This document shows, one piece after another, positions 53,525 through 61,706 of a stretch of 61,747 bases of DNA. The DNA lies in contig NZ_AUEC01000033.1 of assembly GCF_000425785.1 (NCBI RefSeq), forward strand, positions 1 through 61,747, read 5' to 3'. Source of the DNA: Pseudomonas taiwanensis DSM 21245 (GTDB lineage: Bacteria > Pseudomonadota > Gammaproteobacteria > Pseudomonadales > Pseudomonadaceae). Position 1 is the stretch's first letter; every line of letters begins with the position of its first letter. A program made the translations under genes and the position numbers. The notes below the pieces were generated by a model. It did no database searches, was not told where the DNA came from, and was given only the letters and a program-made list of their open reading frames with translations.

Positions 53525-53560
53525 AAAAAGGCCGCGCCCTTCACAGGACGCGGCCTTTTT
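53525..53560. terminator. Bidirectional Rho-independent terminator
   Basis: AAAAAGGCCGCG at 53525-53536 and CGCGGCCTTTTT at 53549-53560 give a 12-bp stem with A- and T-runs at its two sides, so it can stop both the hypothetical gene and the convergent permease gene. Confidence 0.92.
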
Positions 53561-53577
53561 ATGTCAAGCAGCCCGGA

Positions 53578-54966
53578 TCAGTTATCCAGCGCCACTCGCC
53601 CAGCCGCTTCGCGCTTGCGATGCACCAGCAAACCAGCCGCCACCACACCAATGCTCAACAGTGCAGTCGCGAGGATCTCGACACGGTGATCCTCACGCAG
53701 CCCCATCACCACCAGAATGGCGATGATGAACGCGATGGTCGCCCAGGTCAGCCCAGGGAACAGCCACATCTTGAAGGAGATCTTCTCGCCGCGGGCTTCA
53801 CGCTGGCTGCGCATGCGCAGTTGCGACACGGCGATCACCAGGTACACCAGCAACGCGATGGCGCCCGAGCTGGCCAGCAGGAATTCGAACACCTGGGCCG
53901 GCGCGACGAAGTTGGCGAACACGCAAAGGAACGCTGCGGCGGTAGACAGCAGCACCGCCCAGTGCGGGGTGCCGGCCTTGGTGGTGCGCTGCGCTACGGC
54001 AGGTGCATCCCCACGCTTGCTCAGCGAGAACAGCATGCGCGACGAGGTGTACAGCGCCGAGTTCAGGCAACTGGTCACCGCGATCAGCACGACGATGTCG
54101 ACGATCAGCTTGGCGTTCGGCACGCCGATGCGGCTCAGCACGGTCTGGTAAGAGCCCAGTTCAGCCAACGCTGGATCGTTCCACGGTACCAGGGCCACGA
54201 CCAGGAAGATCGACACCAGGTAGAACAGGCAGATACGCCAGATGACCGAGTTGGTGGCACGGCTGATCTGCTTGCCTGGGTCTTTCGACTCGGCAGCGGC
54301 GATAGTGACGATTTCGGTACCCATGAAGGAGAACATGGTAGTCAGCATCGCTGCGAGCACGGCGCCCAGGCCGTTAGGCATGAAGCCCTGGGTGTCGAAC
54401 AGGTGGCTGGCACCGCTGACCTGGCTGCTCGGTACCATGCCGAACAGGGCCGCGCAGCCCACGACGATGAAGCCGATGATCGCCAGCACCTTGAGCAGGG
54501 CGAACCAGAACTCGAACTCGCCATAGTTCTTGACGCTGCACAGGTTGGTCAGGGTCAGCGCCAGGGTAATGACCAGCGAGAAGGCCCACAGGTCCACAGC
54601 CGGGAACCAGGCATGCAGGATTGCCGCAGCGGCGTTGGCTTCCAGTGGAATGACCAGCACCCAGAACCACCAGTACAGCCAACCGATGGTGAAACCGGCC
54701 CAGCGGCCAATGGCGCGGTCGGCGTATGTCGAGAAAGAACCCGTGTCAGGCGAGGCGACGGCCATTTCGCCCAACATGCGCATCACCAGCACCACCAGGG
54801 TACCGGCAGCGGCATAAGCCAGCAGCACGGCCGGGCCGGCTGCAGCGATGGCATGGCCGGAGCCCACGAACAAACCGGCGCCGATCACGCCAGCAATGGA
54901 CAGCATGGTCACATGCCGTTGTTTGAGCCCCTGAGCGAGGTCATTGGAATTGTGCTTACCGCTCAT
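53578..54966 (-). CDS. gabP: Amino-acid permease, GABA permease (GabP) type
   Basis: A 462-residue APC-superfamily carrier with about 12 membrane segments. The N-terminus (LAQGLKQRHVTMLSIAGVIG, AGLFVGSGHAIAAAGPAVLL) and SPDTGSFSTYADRAIGRWAG are hallmarks of the GabP/AnsP/ProY group. I chose ATG 54966 because upstream residues lack family similarity and GTAAGGAG lies just before it. GABA is the probable substrate from resemblance to P. putida GabP; other 4-aminobutyrate-like or beta-alanine substrates cannot be excluded. Confidence 0.8.
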   Translation of the reverse strand: MSGKHNSNDLAQGLKQRHVTMLSIAGVIGAGLFVGSGHAIAAAGPAVLLAYAAAGTLVVLVMRMLGEMAVASPDTGSFSTYADRAIGRWAGFTIGWLYWWFWVLVIPLEANAAAAILHAWFPAVDLWAFSLVITLALTLTNLCSVKNYGEFEFWFALLKVLAIIGFIVVGCAALFGMVPSSQVSGASHLFDTQGFMPNGLGAVLAAMLTTMFSFMGTEIVTIAAAESKDPGKQISRATNSVIWRICLFYLVSIFLVVALVPWNDPALAELGSYQTVLSRIGVPNAKLIVDIVVLIAVTSCLNSALYTSSRMLFSLSKRGDAPAVAQRTTKAGTPHWAVLLSTAAAFLCVFANFVAPAQVFEFLLASSGAIALLVYLVIAVSQLRMRSQREARGEKISFKMWLFPGLTWATIAFIIAILVVMGLREDHRVEILATALLSIGVVAAGLLVHRKREAAGRVALDN

Positions 54967-55572
54967 AAAACTACCTTTGTAAGGAGTGGACCACCCGATT
55001 GCTGTAACGAAGCGCGCCCGGGGTTGATTTAGGCGTCGCTGCAATCGGCGGTTTCCCCAGGGCAATAAGCGGGCCAGGTACACCAGGCATTCGTCCGATC
55101 GTCCGTTGCACCCGTATAGAACGCGGGTTGCAGGCCCTTCGGCCAGCCAATGGCCGAAAGGCCGCCAAATTTCCATACGACTTCTGGATTACTGAAATAC
55201 CCACTTACAAATGCACCAGAGGTGCTCCTCGGTAACACCTGTGCACAAAAATGCGGCAGGCAAAAGCGCAACCGGAAGGCGCAACCGCACCGAGACACAA
55301 CTGGCGGCAAAGCGCCACCCGGCCAAAAACGGCTTTTCAGGGCTGTCCAAAGCTGGCACCATCGCGCCTTTTTTCATCAAGGCTCCGGTGCTGGACAAAA
55401 CCTATGCGGACATCTGCGCGACGTTGCACTGCAACGATGCGACAAACCGCCCCGCCAGCACCCCAAGCCCCCTGCAACCCGGTTGGCCGCCATATTGCCG
55501 CTATGCTAGCGTGGCGCTCGCCAGGAAGGCCGCCAACAGCTGGGAACGCACCCGTACACATGAGGACCGCAC
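54967..55572. promoter_or_regulatory. 606-bp gene-free divergent region
   Basis: Open frames here overlap and none has family similarity, so I read it as non-coding. A palindromic GGCCCTTCGGCCAGCCAATG with GGCCGAAAGGCC lies near 55132-55165. GTGCTCCTCGGTAACACC shows dyad symmetry near 55219-55236. Control sites for both gabP and the amino-acid ABC operon must be here, but I cannot name the regulator. Confidence 0.4.
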
Positions 55573-56346
55573 ATGGCTCAGGCCACGCCCGCGCTGGAAA
55601 TCCGCAATCTGCATAAACGCTACGGCGATCAGGAAATTCTCAAGGGCATTTCGCTGACCGCCCGCGACGGTGACGTGATCTCCATCCTGGGGTCGTCCGG
55701 TTCCGGCAAGTCCACGCTGCTGCGCTGCATCAACCTGCTGGAGAACCCGCACCAGGGTGAAATCCTGGTCGCCGGTGAGTCGCTCAAGCTCAAGGCTGCC
55801 AAGAATGGCGACCTGATCGCCGCCGACAATCGCCAGATCAACCGCCTGCGCAGCGAAATCGGCTTTGTCTTCCAGAATTTCAACCTGTGGCCGCACATGT
55901 CGATCCTCGACAACATCATCGAGGCGCCGCGCCGCGTGCTTGGCCAGAGCAAGGCCGAAGCCATCGAATCCGCCGAAGCGCTGCTGAACAAGGTCGGCAT
56001 CTACGACAAGCGTCACAGCTACCCCGCCCAGCTTTCCGGTGGCCAGCAACAACGCGCGGCCATCGCCCGCACGCTGGCCATGAAGCCCAAAGTCATCCTG
56101 TTCGACGAGCCGACCTCGGCGCTCGATCCGGAAATGGTCCAGGAAGTGCTTAACGTTATCCGCGCATTGGCCGAAGAAGGCCGTACCATGCTGCTGGTGA
56201 CGCACGAGATGAACTTTGCCCGCCAGGTGTCCAGTGAAGTCGTCTTCCTGCACCAGGGCCTGGTCGAAGAGCAAGGATCGCCGCAGCAGGTCTTCGAGAA
56301 CCCGACCTCGGCGCGTTGCAAGCAATTCATGTCCAGCCACCGCTAA
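55573..56346 (+). CDS. Polar amino-acid ABC transporter ATPase
   Basis: A 257-residue HisP/GlnQ-type ATPase. Walker [13 protein letters not shown]-loop [11 protein letters not shown], signature [14 protein letters not shown], Walker [16 protein letters not shown] and switch His [11 protein letters not shown]. The insert [20 protein letters not shown] is typical of the histidine/lysine/arginine/ornithine subgroup. It is followed by binding-protein and permease genes on the same strand. Confidence 0.93.
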   Translation: MAQATPALEIRNLHKRYGDQEILKGISLTARDGDVISILGSSGSGKSTLLRCINLLENPHQGEILVAGESLKLKAAKNGDLIAADNRQINRLRSEIGFVFQNFNLWPHMSILDNIIEAPRRVLGQSKAEAIESAEALLNKVGIYDKRHSYPAQLSGGQQQRAAIARTLAMKPKVILFDEPTSALDPEMVQEVLNVIRALAEEGRTMLLVTHEMNFARQVSSEVVFLHQGLVEEQGSPQQVFENPTSARCKQFMSSHR

Positions 56347-56357
56347 CGGAGCAATAC

Positions 56358-57110
56358 ATGCAGACCTACAAGAAGTTCCTACTGGCAGCTGCTGCCACCC
56401 TGGTGATGTCGGCAAACGCCATGGCCGCGGAAAAACTGCGCATGGGTATCGAAGCGGCCTACCCACCCTTCAACAACAAGGATGCCAGCGGTAACGTGGT
56501 TGGCTTCGACAAAGACATCGGCGACGCCCTGTGCGCCAAGATGAAAGTCGAGTGCTCGGTCGTCACTTCCGACTGGGACGGCATCATCCCGGCCCTGAAC
56601 GCCAAGAAGTTCGACTTCCTGGTGTCTTCGCTGTCGATCACCGACGAGCGCAAGCAGGCCGTTGACTTCACCGACCCGTACTACTCCAACAAACTGCAGT
56701 TCATCGCGCCGAAGAACGTCGACTTCAAGACCGACAAGGCCTCGCTCAAGGGCAAGGTGATCGGTACCCAGCGCGCTACCCTGGCCGGCACCTGGCTGGA
56801 AGACAACTACGGCGACGCTGTTGAAATCAAGCTGTACGACACCCAGGAAAACGCCTACCTGGACCTGGTCTCCGGCCGCATCGACGGCATCCTGGCCGAC
56901 AAGTACGTGCAGTACGAGTGGCTCAAAAGCAAAGACGGCTCGAACTTCGAGTTCAAGGGCGAGCCTGTGATGGACAGCGACAAGATCGGCATCGCCGTGC
57001 GCAAGGGTGACCCACTGCGCGAGAAGCTGAACAAAGCCCTGGCTGAAATCAAGGCCGACGGAACGTACAAGAAGATCAACGACAAGTACTTCCCATTCAG
57101 CATCGAATGA
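56358..57110 (+). CDS. Polar amino-acid binding protein (LAO/HisJ type)
   Basis: A 250-residue periplasmic binding protein. Signal peptide MQTYKKFLLAAAATLVMSAN is cut after AMAA. The amino-acid binding signatures are EAAYPPFNNKDASGNVVGFD, DWDGIIPALNAKKFDFLVSS and GRIDGILADKYVQYEWL. I chose ATG 56358 after AACGGA, 11 bp past the ATPase stop. Closest in look to lysine/arginine/ornithine or histidine binders; the exact ligand cannot be read from the sequence. Confidence 0.92.
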   Translation: MQTYKKFLLAAAATLVMSANAMAAEKLRMGIEAAYPPFNNKDASGNVVGFDKDIGDALCAKMKVECSVVTSDWDGIIPALNAKKFDFLVSSLSITDERKQAVDFTDPYYSNKLQFIAPKNVDFKTDKASLKGKVIGTQRATLAGTWLEDNYGDAVEIKLYDTQENAYLDLVSGRIDGILADKYVQYEWLKSKDGSNFEFKGEPVMDSDKIGIAVRKGDPLREKLNKALAEIKADGTYKKINDKYFPFSIE

Positions 57111-57122
57111 TCCGCCCCGACC

Positions 57123-57143
57123 GGCGCGCCCCTGCGGCGCGCC
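57123..57143 (+). terminator. Intercistronic hairpin after the binding-protein gene
   Basis: GGCGCGCC at 57123-57130 and GGCGCGCC at 57136-57143 (self-complementary) form an 8-bp GC-only stem around CCTGC, 12 bp after the binding-protein stop. No T-run, so it probably stabilises the upstream mRNA. Confidence 0.65.
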
Positions 57144-57165
57144 AGTCCCTAGAACGCACCTGCCA

Positions 57166-57858
57166 ATGAATATCGACCTGCACGGATTCGGTCCGGCCAT
57201 GGCGGCCGGCACCCTGATGACCGTAAAACTGGCGCTCTGCGCATTGCTGCTGGGGCTGGTCCTCGGTCTGCTCGGCGCACTGGCCAAGACTTCCTCGGCC
57301 AAGCCACTGCAATGGCTTGGCGGCACCTACTCGACCCTGGTTCGCGGCGTACCGGAACTGCTTTGGGTCCTGCTGATTTACTTCGGCACCGTCGGCCTGA
57401 TGAACAGCCTCGGCGAAGCCCTGAACCTGCCCGGCCTTGAACTCAGCGCCTTCGCCGCCGGCGTGATCGCCCTGGGCCTGTGCTTCGGCGCCTATGCCAC
57501 GGAAGTGTTCCGCGGCGCCATCCTGGCCATCCCCAAGGGCCACCGTGAGGCCGGCCTGGCGCTGGGCCTTTCGAAAGGGCGCATCCTCTCGCGGATCATC
57601 CTGCCGCAGATGTGGCGTATCGCCCTGCCTGGCCTTGGCAACCTGTTCATGATCCTGATGAAGGACACCGCGCTGGTGTCGGTGATCGGCCTTGAAGAGA
57701 TCATGCGCCACGCGCAAATCGGCGTGACCGTGACCAAGGAGCCCTTCACCTTCTACATGGTCGCGGCCTGCATCTACCTGAGCCTGACCATCGTCGCCAT
57801 GACCGGCATGCACTTCCTGGAAAAACGCGCCGCTCGCGGCTTTGCGAGGGCCGAATAA
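57166..57858 (+). CDS. Polar amino-acid ABC transporter permease (HisQ-like)
   Basis: A 230-residue permease with about five membrane segments (TLMTVKLALCALLLGLVLGL and others) and the His/Glu permease EAA loop AIPKGHREAGLALGLSKGRI. FRGAILAIP is the family signature. It overlaps the next permease by one base (TAATG). Confidence 0.92.
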   Translation: MNIDLHGFGPAMAAGTLMTVKLALCALLLGLVLGLLGALAKTSSAKPLQWLGGTYSTLVRGVPELLWVLLIYFGTVGLMNSLGEALNLPGLELSAFAAGVIALGLCFGAYATEVFRGAILAIPKGHREAGLALGLSKGRILSRIILPQMWRIALPGLGNLFMILMKDTALVSVIGLEEIMRHAQIGVTVTKEPFTFYMVAACIYLSLTIVAMTGMHFLEKRAARGFARAE

Positions 57859-58547
57859 TGAATTGGGAAGTGATCATCAAGTGGCTGCCACGCCTGGCTC
57901 AAGGCGCCACCCTGACCCTGGAGCTGGTGGCCATCGCGGTCGTCGCCGGGCTGATCCTGGCCATCCCGCTGGGCATCGCCCGCTCGTCGCGGCATTGGTA
58001 CGTGCGCGCCCTGCCCTACGGCTACATCTTCTTCTTCCGTGGTACGCCGCTGCTGGTGCAGTTGTTCCTGGTCTACTACGGCCTGGCTCAGTTCGACCTG
58101 GTGCGCTCCAGCAGCCTGTGGCCGTACCTGCGCGATCCGTTCTGGTGCACGGTGCTGACCATGACCCTGCACACCGCCGCCTACATCGCCGAGATTCTGC
58201 GCGGTGCATTGCAGGCCATCCCCAAGGGCGAGATCGAAGCGGCACGGGCGCTGGGCATGTCTCGCGGCAAGACGCTGTTCTACATCATGCTGCCGCGCGC
58301 GGCCCGCATCGGCCTGCCGGCCTACAGCAACGAAGTGATCCTGATGCTCAAGGCCAGCGCCCTGGCCAGTACGGTGACCTTGCTGGAACTGACCGGTATG
58401 GCCCGCACCATCATCGCCCGAACCTACCTGCCGGTGGAGATCTTCTTCGCGGCCGGGGTGTTCTACCTGGTCATCTCGTTCGTGCTGGTGCAGGGCTTCA
58501 AAGTGCTCGAACGCTGGTTGCGCGTCGACGCCTGCCAAGGCCGCTGA
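57858..58547 (+). CDS. Polar amino-acid ABC transporter permease (HisM-like)
   Basis: A 229-residue permease pairing with the previous one: ATLTLELVAIAVVAGLILAI, YIFFFRGTPLLVQLFLVYYG, and the EAA loop AIPKGEIEAARALGMSRGKT. FRGTPLLVQ is the usual signature of the M-type subunit. It is last in the four-gene operon; a REP-like hairpin follows. Confidence 0.92.
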   Translation: MNWEVIIKWLPRLAQGATLTLELVAIAVVAGLILAIPLGIARSSRHWYVRALPYGYIFFFRGTPLLVQLFLVYYGLAQFDLVRSSSLWPYLRDPFWCTVLTMTLHTAAYIAEILRGALQAIPKGEIEAARALGMSRGKTLFYIMLPRAARIGLPAYSNEVILMLKASALASTVTLLELTGMARTIIARTYLPVEIFFAAGVFYLVISFVLVQGFKVLERWLRVDACQGR

Positions 58548-58550
58548 CCC

Positions 58551-58589
58551 CCGTCGCCGGCTCCTGCAGGAGCCGGCTTGCCAGCGATA
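58551..58589. repeat. REP-like hairpin after the amino-acid ABC operon
   Basis: CGCCGGCTCCTGCAGGAGCC, then GGCTTGCCAGCGAT, contains the perfect inverted pair GGCTCCTGCAGGAGCC. It likely ends the operon and separates it from the methyltransferase gene. Confidence 0.65.
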
Positions 58590-58619
58590 CCCCTTCCAAT
58601 CAACCCGCTCCCCGACCCC

Positions 58620-59825
58620 ATGCGCCCCATCCTCCACAGCCACCACTTAAGCGACCGCTTCCAGGCCCTCGACCAGTTCCTGATCGAGCATCAACAGCTG
58701 TGGAAACCAAGGCCATTCACCCGCCTTCGCCTGGATTGGGAAGCCCAATACCCCGAACTCGCCGCCCATCTGCGCCAAGGCTCGCTGGCCGACGCCGAAG
58801 CCGAGCAAGCCCCCGACTTGCTGCCCTCGCCGTTCCCCCAGCTGGCCCAACGGGCCGCTGAGCTGTCGGCCCTCGGCGACCTTCCGGACGTCAGCGCCTC
58901 CTTCGCCAACCACCGTCTGGAGGTCAACGTTCCCGGTCGCAAATGGCAGCAGATAGACGCCTTCAGCCGCCGCCTGGGCTTTCGCGAGCAACCGCGTCAC
59001 TGGCTGGATTGGTGTTCCGGCAAGGGCCACCTGGGGCGCAGGCTGTTGCAGCCGGGCCAGCAGCTGACCTGCCTGGAGTACGACGCCGAGCTGGTGGCCG
59101 CCGGCCAGGCGCTGAGCGATCACCACCGTCTGCCAGCCACCCACGTGCAGCAGGACGTGATGGCCGCCGACAGTGCCCGCCACCTGGGCCCAGACACCAG
59201 CGCCGTGGCCTTGCACGCCTGCGGCGACCTGCATGTGCGCCTGCTGCAATCGGCCAGCCAGGCAGGTTGCCGCCACCTGGCGGTCGCCCCTTGCTGCTAC
59301 AACCGGATCCGTACCCCGCAGTACCAGGCGTTATCCACAGCGGCGCAGCGTTCAGCGCTGACACTGTCCGTGGATGACCTGGCGTTGCCCTTGTGCGAAA
59401 CCGTCACTGCCAGCGCCCGCGTGCGCCGCCAACGTGACGCCTCGATGGCGCGCCGCCTGGGCTTCGACCTGCTGCAGCGCCAGCAGCGGCAATGCGACGA
59501 TTACCTGCCCACCCCGTCGCTGCCAACCGCATGGCTGGACAAGACCTTCGAGCAATACTGCCGCGACCTCGCAGCGCTCAAGCAGCTGCCCCTGCACGGC
59601 ACACCGGACTGGCAAGCCCTAGAGGCCGCTGGCTGGCAGCGCCTGGCGCAGGTGCGCAACCTCGAACGGCTACGCAACCTGTTCCGCCGACCGTTGGAGC
59701 TTTGGCTGGTACTGGACCGTGCGCTGTATCTGCAAGCGCACGGTTACACCGTGCAACTGGGATTGTTCTGCGACTATCCACTGACTCCGCGCAACCTTCT
59801 GTTGCTGGCAGAACGCGACCGTTAG
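58620..59825 (+). CDS. SAM-dependent methyltransferase (Methyltransf_32/METTL25-like)
   Basis: A 401-residue protein. The SAM motif I is HWLDWCSGKGHLGRRLL, with CLEYDAELVAAGQAL as the acidic loop and VALHACGDLHVRLL, then HLAVAPCCYNRI, as the post-motif typical of the METTL25/GCD14-like group. The C-terminal half is helical and family-specific. I prefer ATG 58620 over the TTG at 58578 because the latter lies inside the REP-like element; no strong ribosome site is visible at either. The target is unknown; rRNA or tRNA is possible. It contains a perfect TTATCCACA at 59332-59340. Confidence 0.8.
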   Translation: MRPILHSHHLSDRFQALDQFLIEHQQLWKPRPFTRLRLDWEAQYPELAAHLRQGSLADAEAEQAPDLLPSPFPQLAQRAAELSALGDLPDVSASFANHRLEVNVPGRKWQQIDAFSRRLGFREQPRHWLDWCSGKGHLGRRLLQPGQQLTCLEYDAELVAAGQALSDHHRLPATHVQQDVMAADSARHLGPDTSAVALHACGDLHVRLLQSASQAGCRHLAVAPCCYNRIRTPQYQALSTAAQRSALTLSVDDLALPLCETVTASARVRRQRDASMARRLGFDLLQRQQRQCDDYLPTPSLPTAWLDKTFEQYCRDLAALKQLPLHGTPDWQALEAAGWQRLAQVRNLERLRNLFRRPLELWLVLDRALYLQAHGYTVQLGLFCDYPLTPRNLLLLAERDR

Positions 59826-60152
59826 CCGCAGAAAAACCTGTGGATAACTCTGTGAACAAGCTTGTGATGAATCGTTGGATCCAAGCGCTATTTGAGGCTC
59901 ACGGCTTATTCCAGCCAGCCACTGAAGCCAGTAAAAACAGGCATTTGCGCAAAGACCAATGGTAATGAAAACCGGCACGCGTTTCGCTCGGCCCCCCGCT
60001 GCCGATTGTGTATAAGCATAAGCCACTCCATTGAGCTCCATCCCCAAACCCACCTTGTGGGAGCGGCTTTGCGTCGCGAAAAGGATGCAAAGCGACCCCA
60101 ATGACCCTGAAGTGTCATCGCCACTCCGGGCCACCTTTCACAAGAGCCTCCC
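59826..60152. other. Gene-free spacer with one perfect DnaA-box-like 9-mer
   Basis: TGTGGATAA occurs at 59839-59847, just after the methyltransferase stop, followed by the related CTGTGAACAAGCTTGTG. A REP-like element (TTGTGGGAGCGGCTTTGCG) lies at about 60055-60073. I see no coding region. Confidence 0.45.
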
Positions 60153-60425
60153 TCAGTTCATCTTGTTCCTGGCAATCTCGACATCATTCATCAATGCCTT
60201 CGCCAAGGCGCTCAGGTAATCGGCTGCACCGAGCAGCTTGTGGTCATCCTCGGCATCGCCTTCGCGCACAAGATGCGTGATGTAGCCCAGCAGCACCGAC
60301 ACCTGATCGTAGGCATAGTCCACCGGGATGCCCGCGACCACGCGCAGCAGATCCACCGGAGGGTTACCCACTTCGATCAACGTTGCCACGCCAGCGGTGA
60401 CGGCGGTTTTAGATTGGTCGCTCAT
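60153..60425 (-). CDS. DUF3077 family protein
   Basis: A 90-residue protein ending GAADYLSALAKALMNDVEIA, the same block as in the DUF3077 protein at 239-502 but with a longer middle (LLGYITHLVREGDAEDDHKL). Function unknown. It begins 5 bp after the preceding DUF6124-like gene, with GAGGA as ribosome site, so the two are surely co-transcribed. Confidence 0.8.
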   Translation of the reverse strand: MSDQSKTAVTAGVATLIEVGNPPVDLLRVVAGIPVDYAYDQVSVLLGYITHLVREGDAEDDHKLLGAADYLSALAKALMNDVEIARNKMN

Positions 60426-60430
60426 CGCTT

Positions 60431-60697
60431 TCAGTCCTCTTGCTTTGTGGTGCTGATGCGGGCCAGTGCATGTTCGGCCAATGCCCGGGCAGATTCGGCG
60501 GCATGCGCGGCGGTGCTCAGCATGTTCAGGCCTGGTTCACCGGCATGGAGTCGGCAGTGTTCGTCGATGGTTTCGGCCACGCCGCGCATGAGTTCGCTGG
60601 CGTGAGCGAGGGCGTCGGGTGGGGTGATGCCGCTGTGGATGGAGAAGAATGGGAAATTGAGGATGCGACGGGGTGGGTCGGGGACAGTCTTTTTCAT
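60431..60697 (-). CDS. DUF6124-like small protein
   Basis: An 88-residue helical protein with the typical start MKKTVPDPPRRILNFPFFSI. Later ITPPDALAHASELMRGVAET and MLSTAAHAAESARALAEHAL. Such genes are usual partners of DUF3077 genes in Pseudomonas; the pair may work as interacting proteins. The ATG follows AAGGA at 7 nt. Immediately upstream is the self-complementary leader at 60724-60869, which should be transcribed with it. Confidence 0.75.
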   Translation of the reverse strand: MKKTVPDPPRRILNFPFFSIHSGITPPDALAHASELMRGVAETIDEHCRLHAGEPGLNMLSTAAHAAESARALAEHALARISTTKQED

Positions 60698-60723
60698 GGC
60701 TAAATCCTTATTCCAGTGGATGT

Positions 60724-60869
60724 GCCTGCCACGAAAATCTTTCTCACGGAATTGGGTGGCAGCCGTACACGGGGTGAGAAACCGAGGGAATAAGGAAGCT
60801 CGGCCAGGCCGAAGCCTGCCCGCGTACGGCCACCATTTGGCTACTGCTTATTCACCGTCGGGTTCTCAC
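60724..60869 (-). promoter_or_regulatory. Structured leader with interleaved inverted repeats ahead of the DUF6124/DUF3077 pair
   Basis: GCCTGCCAC (60724-60732) pairs with GTGGCAGCC (60756-60764). GGTGGCAGCCGTAC (60755-60768) also matches GTACGGCCACC (60824-60834). GTGAGAAACCGAGGGAATAA from 60774 matches, inverted, TTATTCACCGTCGGGTTCTC ending near 60868. The order A-B-A'-B' means the two large pairings are mutually crossing, so the RNA could form a pseudoknot or switch between folds. A central REP-like GCTCGGCCAGGCCGAAGC sits at 60798-60815. Confidence 0.55.
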
Positions 60870-61213
60870 GCCCGGTCACCAGAAATCGGCGACCGAGGAA
60901 CGGTATCCCTGGGGCTTTACCCCGCCAACAGCGAAACATCAGTAGCGCGCGTAGGATAATTCCCAAACCGCCCAACCCCGAAGCATTTGGTTTCAAGTTC
61001 AGAAATGCCCTACAGAAGAGCGGAAAATCAGAAGGCTCCAGCCCTTCTCTGCGTGAGCGAGGCTCAATCCCGAACCGATGCACCGCCTTGCGAGCCAACG
61101 GTGTATCATCCGCCCCCCAAATCATTAAAAAGCGACGTCGCATGCTGCCCGCCAGCCTCGCGACCTTCTGGCGTTGCGCCAGAACCGACAGTGGACAAAC
61201 GGATTTAGACATC
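60870..61213. other. Spacer before the lipoprotein gene
   Basis: I see no convincing gene. The minus-strand open frame covering it overlaps the lipoprotein start and has no family features. GTGTATCATCC near 61101 is a possible -10-like zone for the lipoprotein promoter, and AAGGCTCCAGCCCTT near 61034-61048 is a small hairpin. Confidence 0.4.
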
Positions 61214-61462
61214 GTGAACCGAGCCAAACTTCTCGCCCTGCTGGCTTCCGCCCTGACCCTGAGCGCCTGCGCGAGCAGCGCCCCGACGCACCATCACGGC
61301 AACTTGGACTGGAACACCCCAGGCATGCAACTGGGCGGCGACAACGGCCTGCCGCTGCGCGGCGAAACCCCATGCCGCAAGCGCGGCTGCGACAACCACA
61401 AGCTGTTCTTCAACCCCGGCAAGACCGAGCCCAGCGTCAATACCATCCACCGCGGCTGGTAA
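61214..61462 (+). CDS. Small outer-membrane-type lipoprotein
   Basis: An 82-residue protein beginning at GTG 61214 (VNRAKLLALLASALTLSAC): a short signal peptide with a lipobox LSAC, so Cys19 is lipidated. Mature part: SSAPTHHHGNLDWNTPGMQL, GGDNGLPLRGETPCRKRGCD with two cysteines, ending IHRGW. Several frames are open upstream, but only the GTG gives an intact signal peptide. No domain recognised. tRNA-Thr follows. Confidence 0.75.
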   Translation: MNRAKLLALLASALTLSACASSAPTHHHGNLDWNTPGMQLGGDNGLPLRGETPCRKRGCDNHKLFFNPGKTEPSVNTIHRGW

Positions 61463-61521
61463 GAAAATTCTCCTTTTAGGCCGGTGACTTAGCTCATTTG
61501 CGCTGAATTGAAAGGAAGTGG

Positions 61522-61549
61522 TTTACAGGCGCCAACCGATCGTTATAAT
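61522..61549 (+). promoter_or_regulatory. Promoter of tRNA-Thr
   Basis: TTTACA at 61522-61527 and a perfect TATAAT at 61544-61549, 16 bp apart, followed by the GACGCCCC discriminator, 11 bp before the tRNA. Confidence 0.85.
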
Positions 61550-61560
61550 GACGCCCCATT

Positions 61561-61636
<76 letters not shown>

Positions 61637-61681
61637 TTCAAGGTTCCATAGAAAGCTTTCAAAATCTCTGGAACCCCCGAA

Positions 61682-61706
61682 AAACCCGCCTTCTGGCGGG
61701 TTTTTT
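61682..61706 (+). terminator. Rho-independent terminator of tRNA-Thr
   Basis: AAACCCGCC at 61682-61690 and GGCGGGTTT at 61695-61703 form a 9-bp stem with a TTCT loop; the T-run continues to 61706. Confidence 0.93.

Noticed and set aside
55211..55657. Open frames in the gabP / amino-acid ABC gap
   Set aside because: Several overlapping frames are open at once, none has a ribosome site, and they run into the ATPase gene in another frame.
60841..61227. A 128-codon minus-strand frame before the lipoprotein gene
   Set aside because: It overlaps the lipoprotein start and the structured leader, has no ribosome site or family motif, and its basic, Arg/Leu-rich composition looks like translated non-coding DNA.
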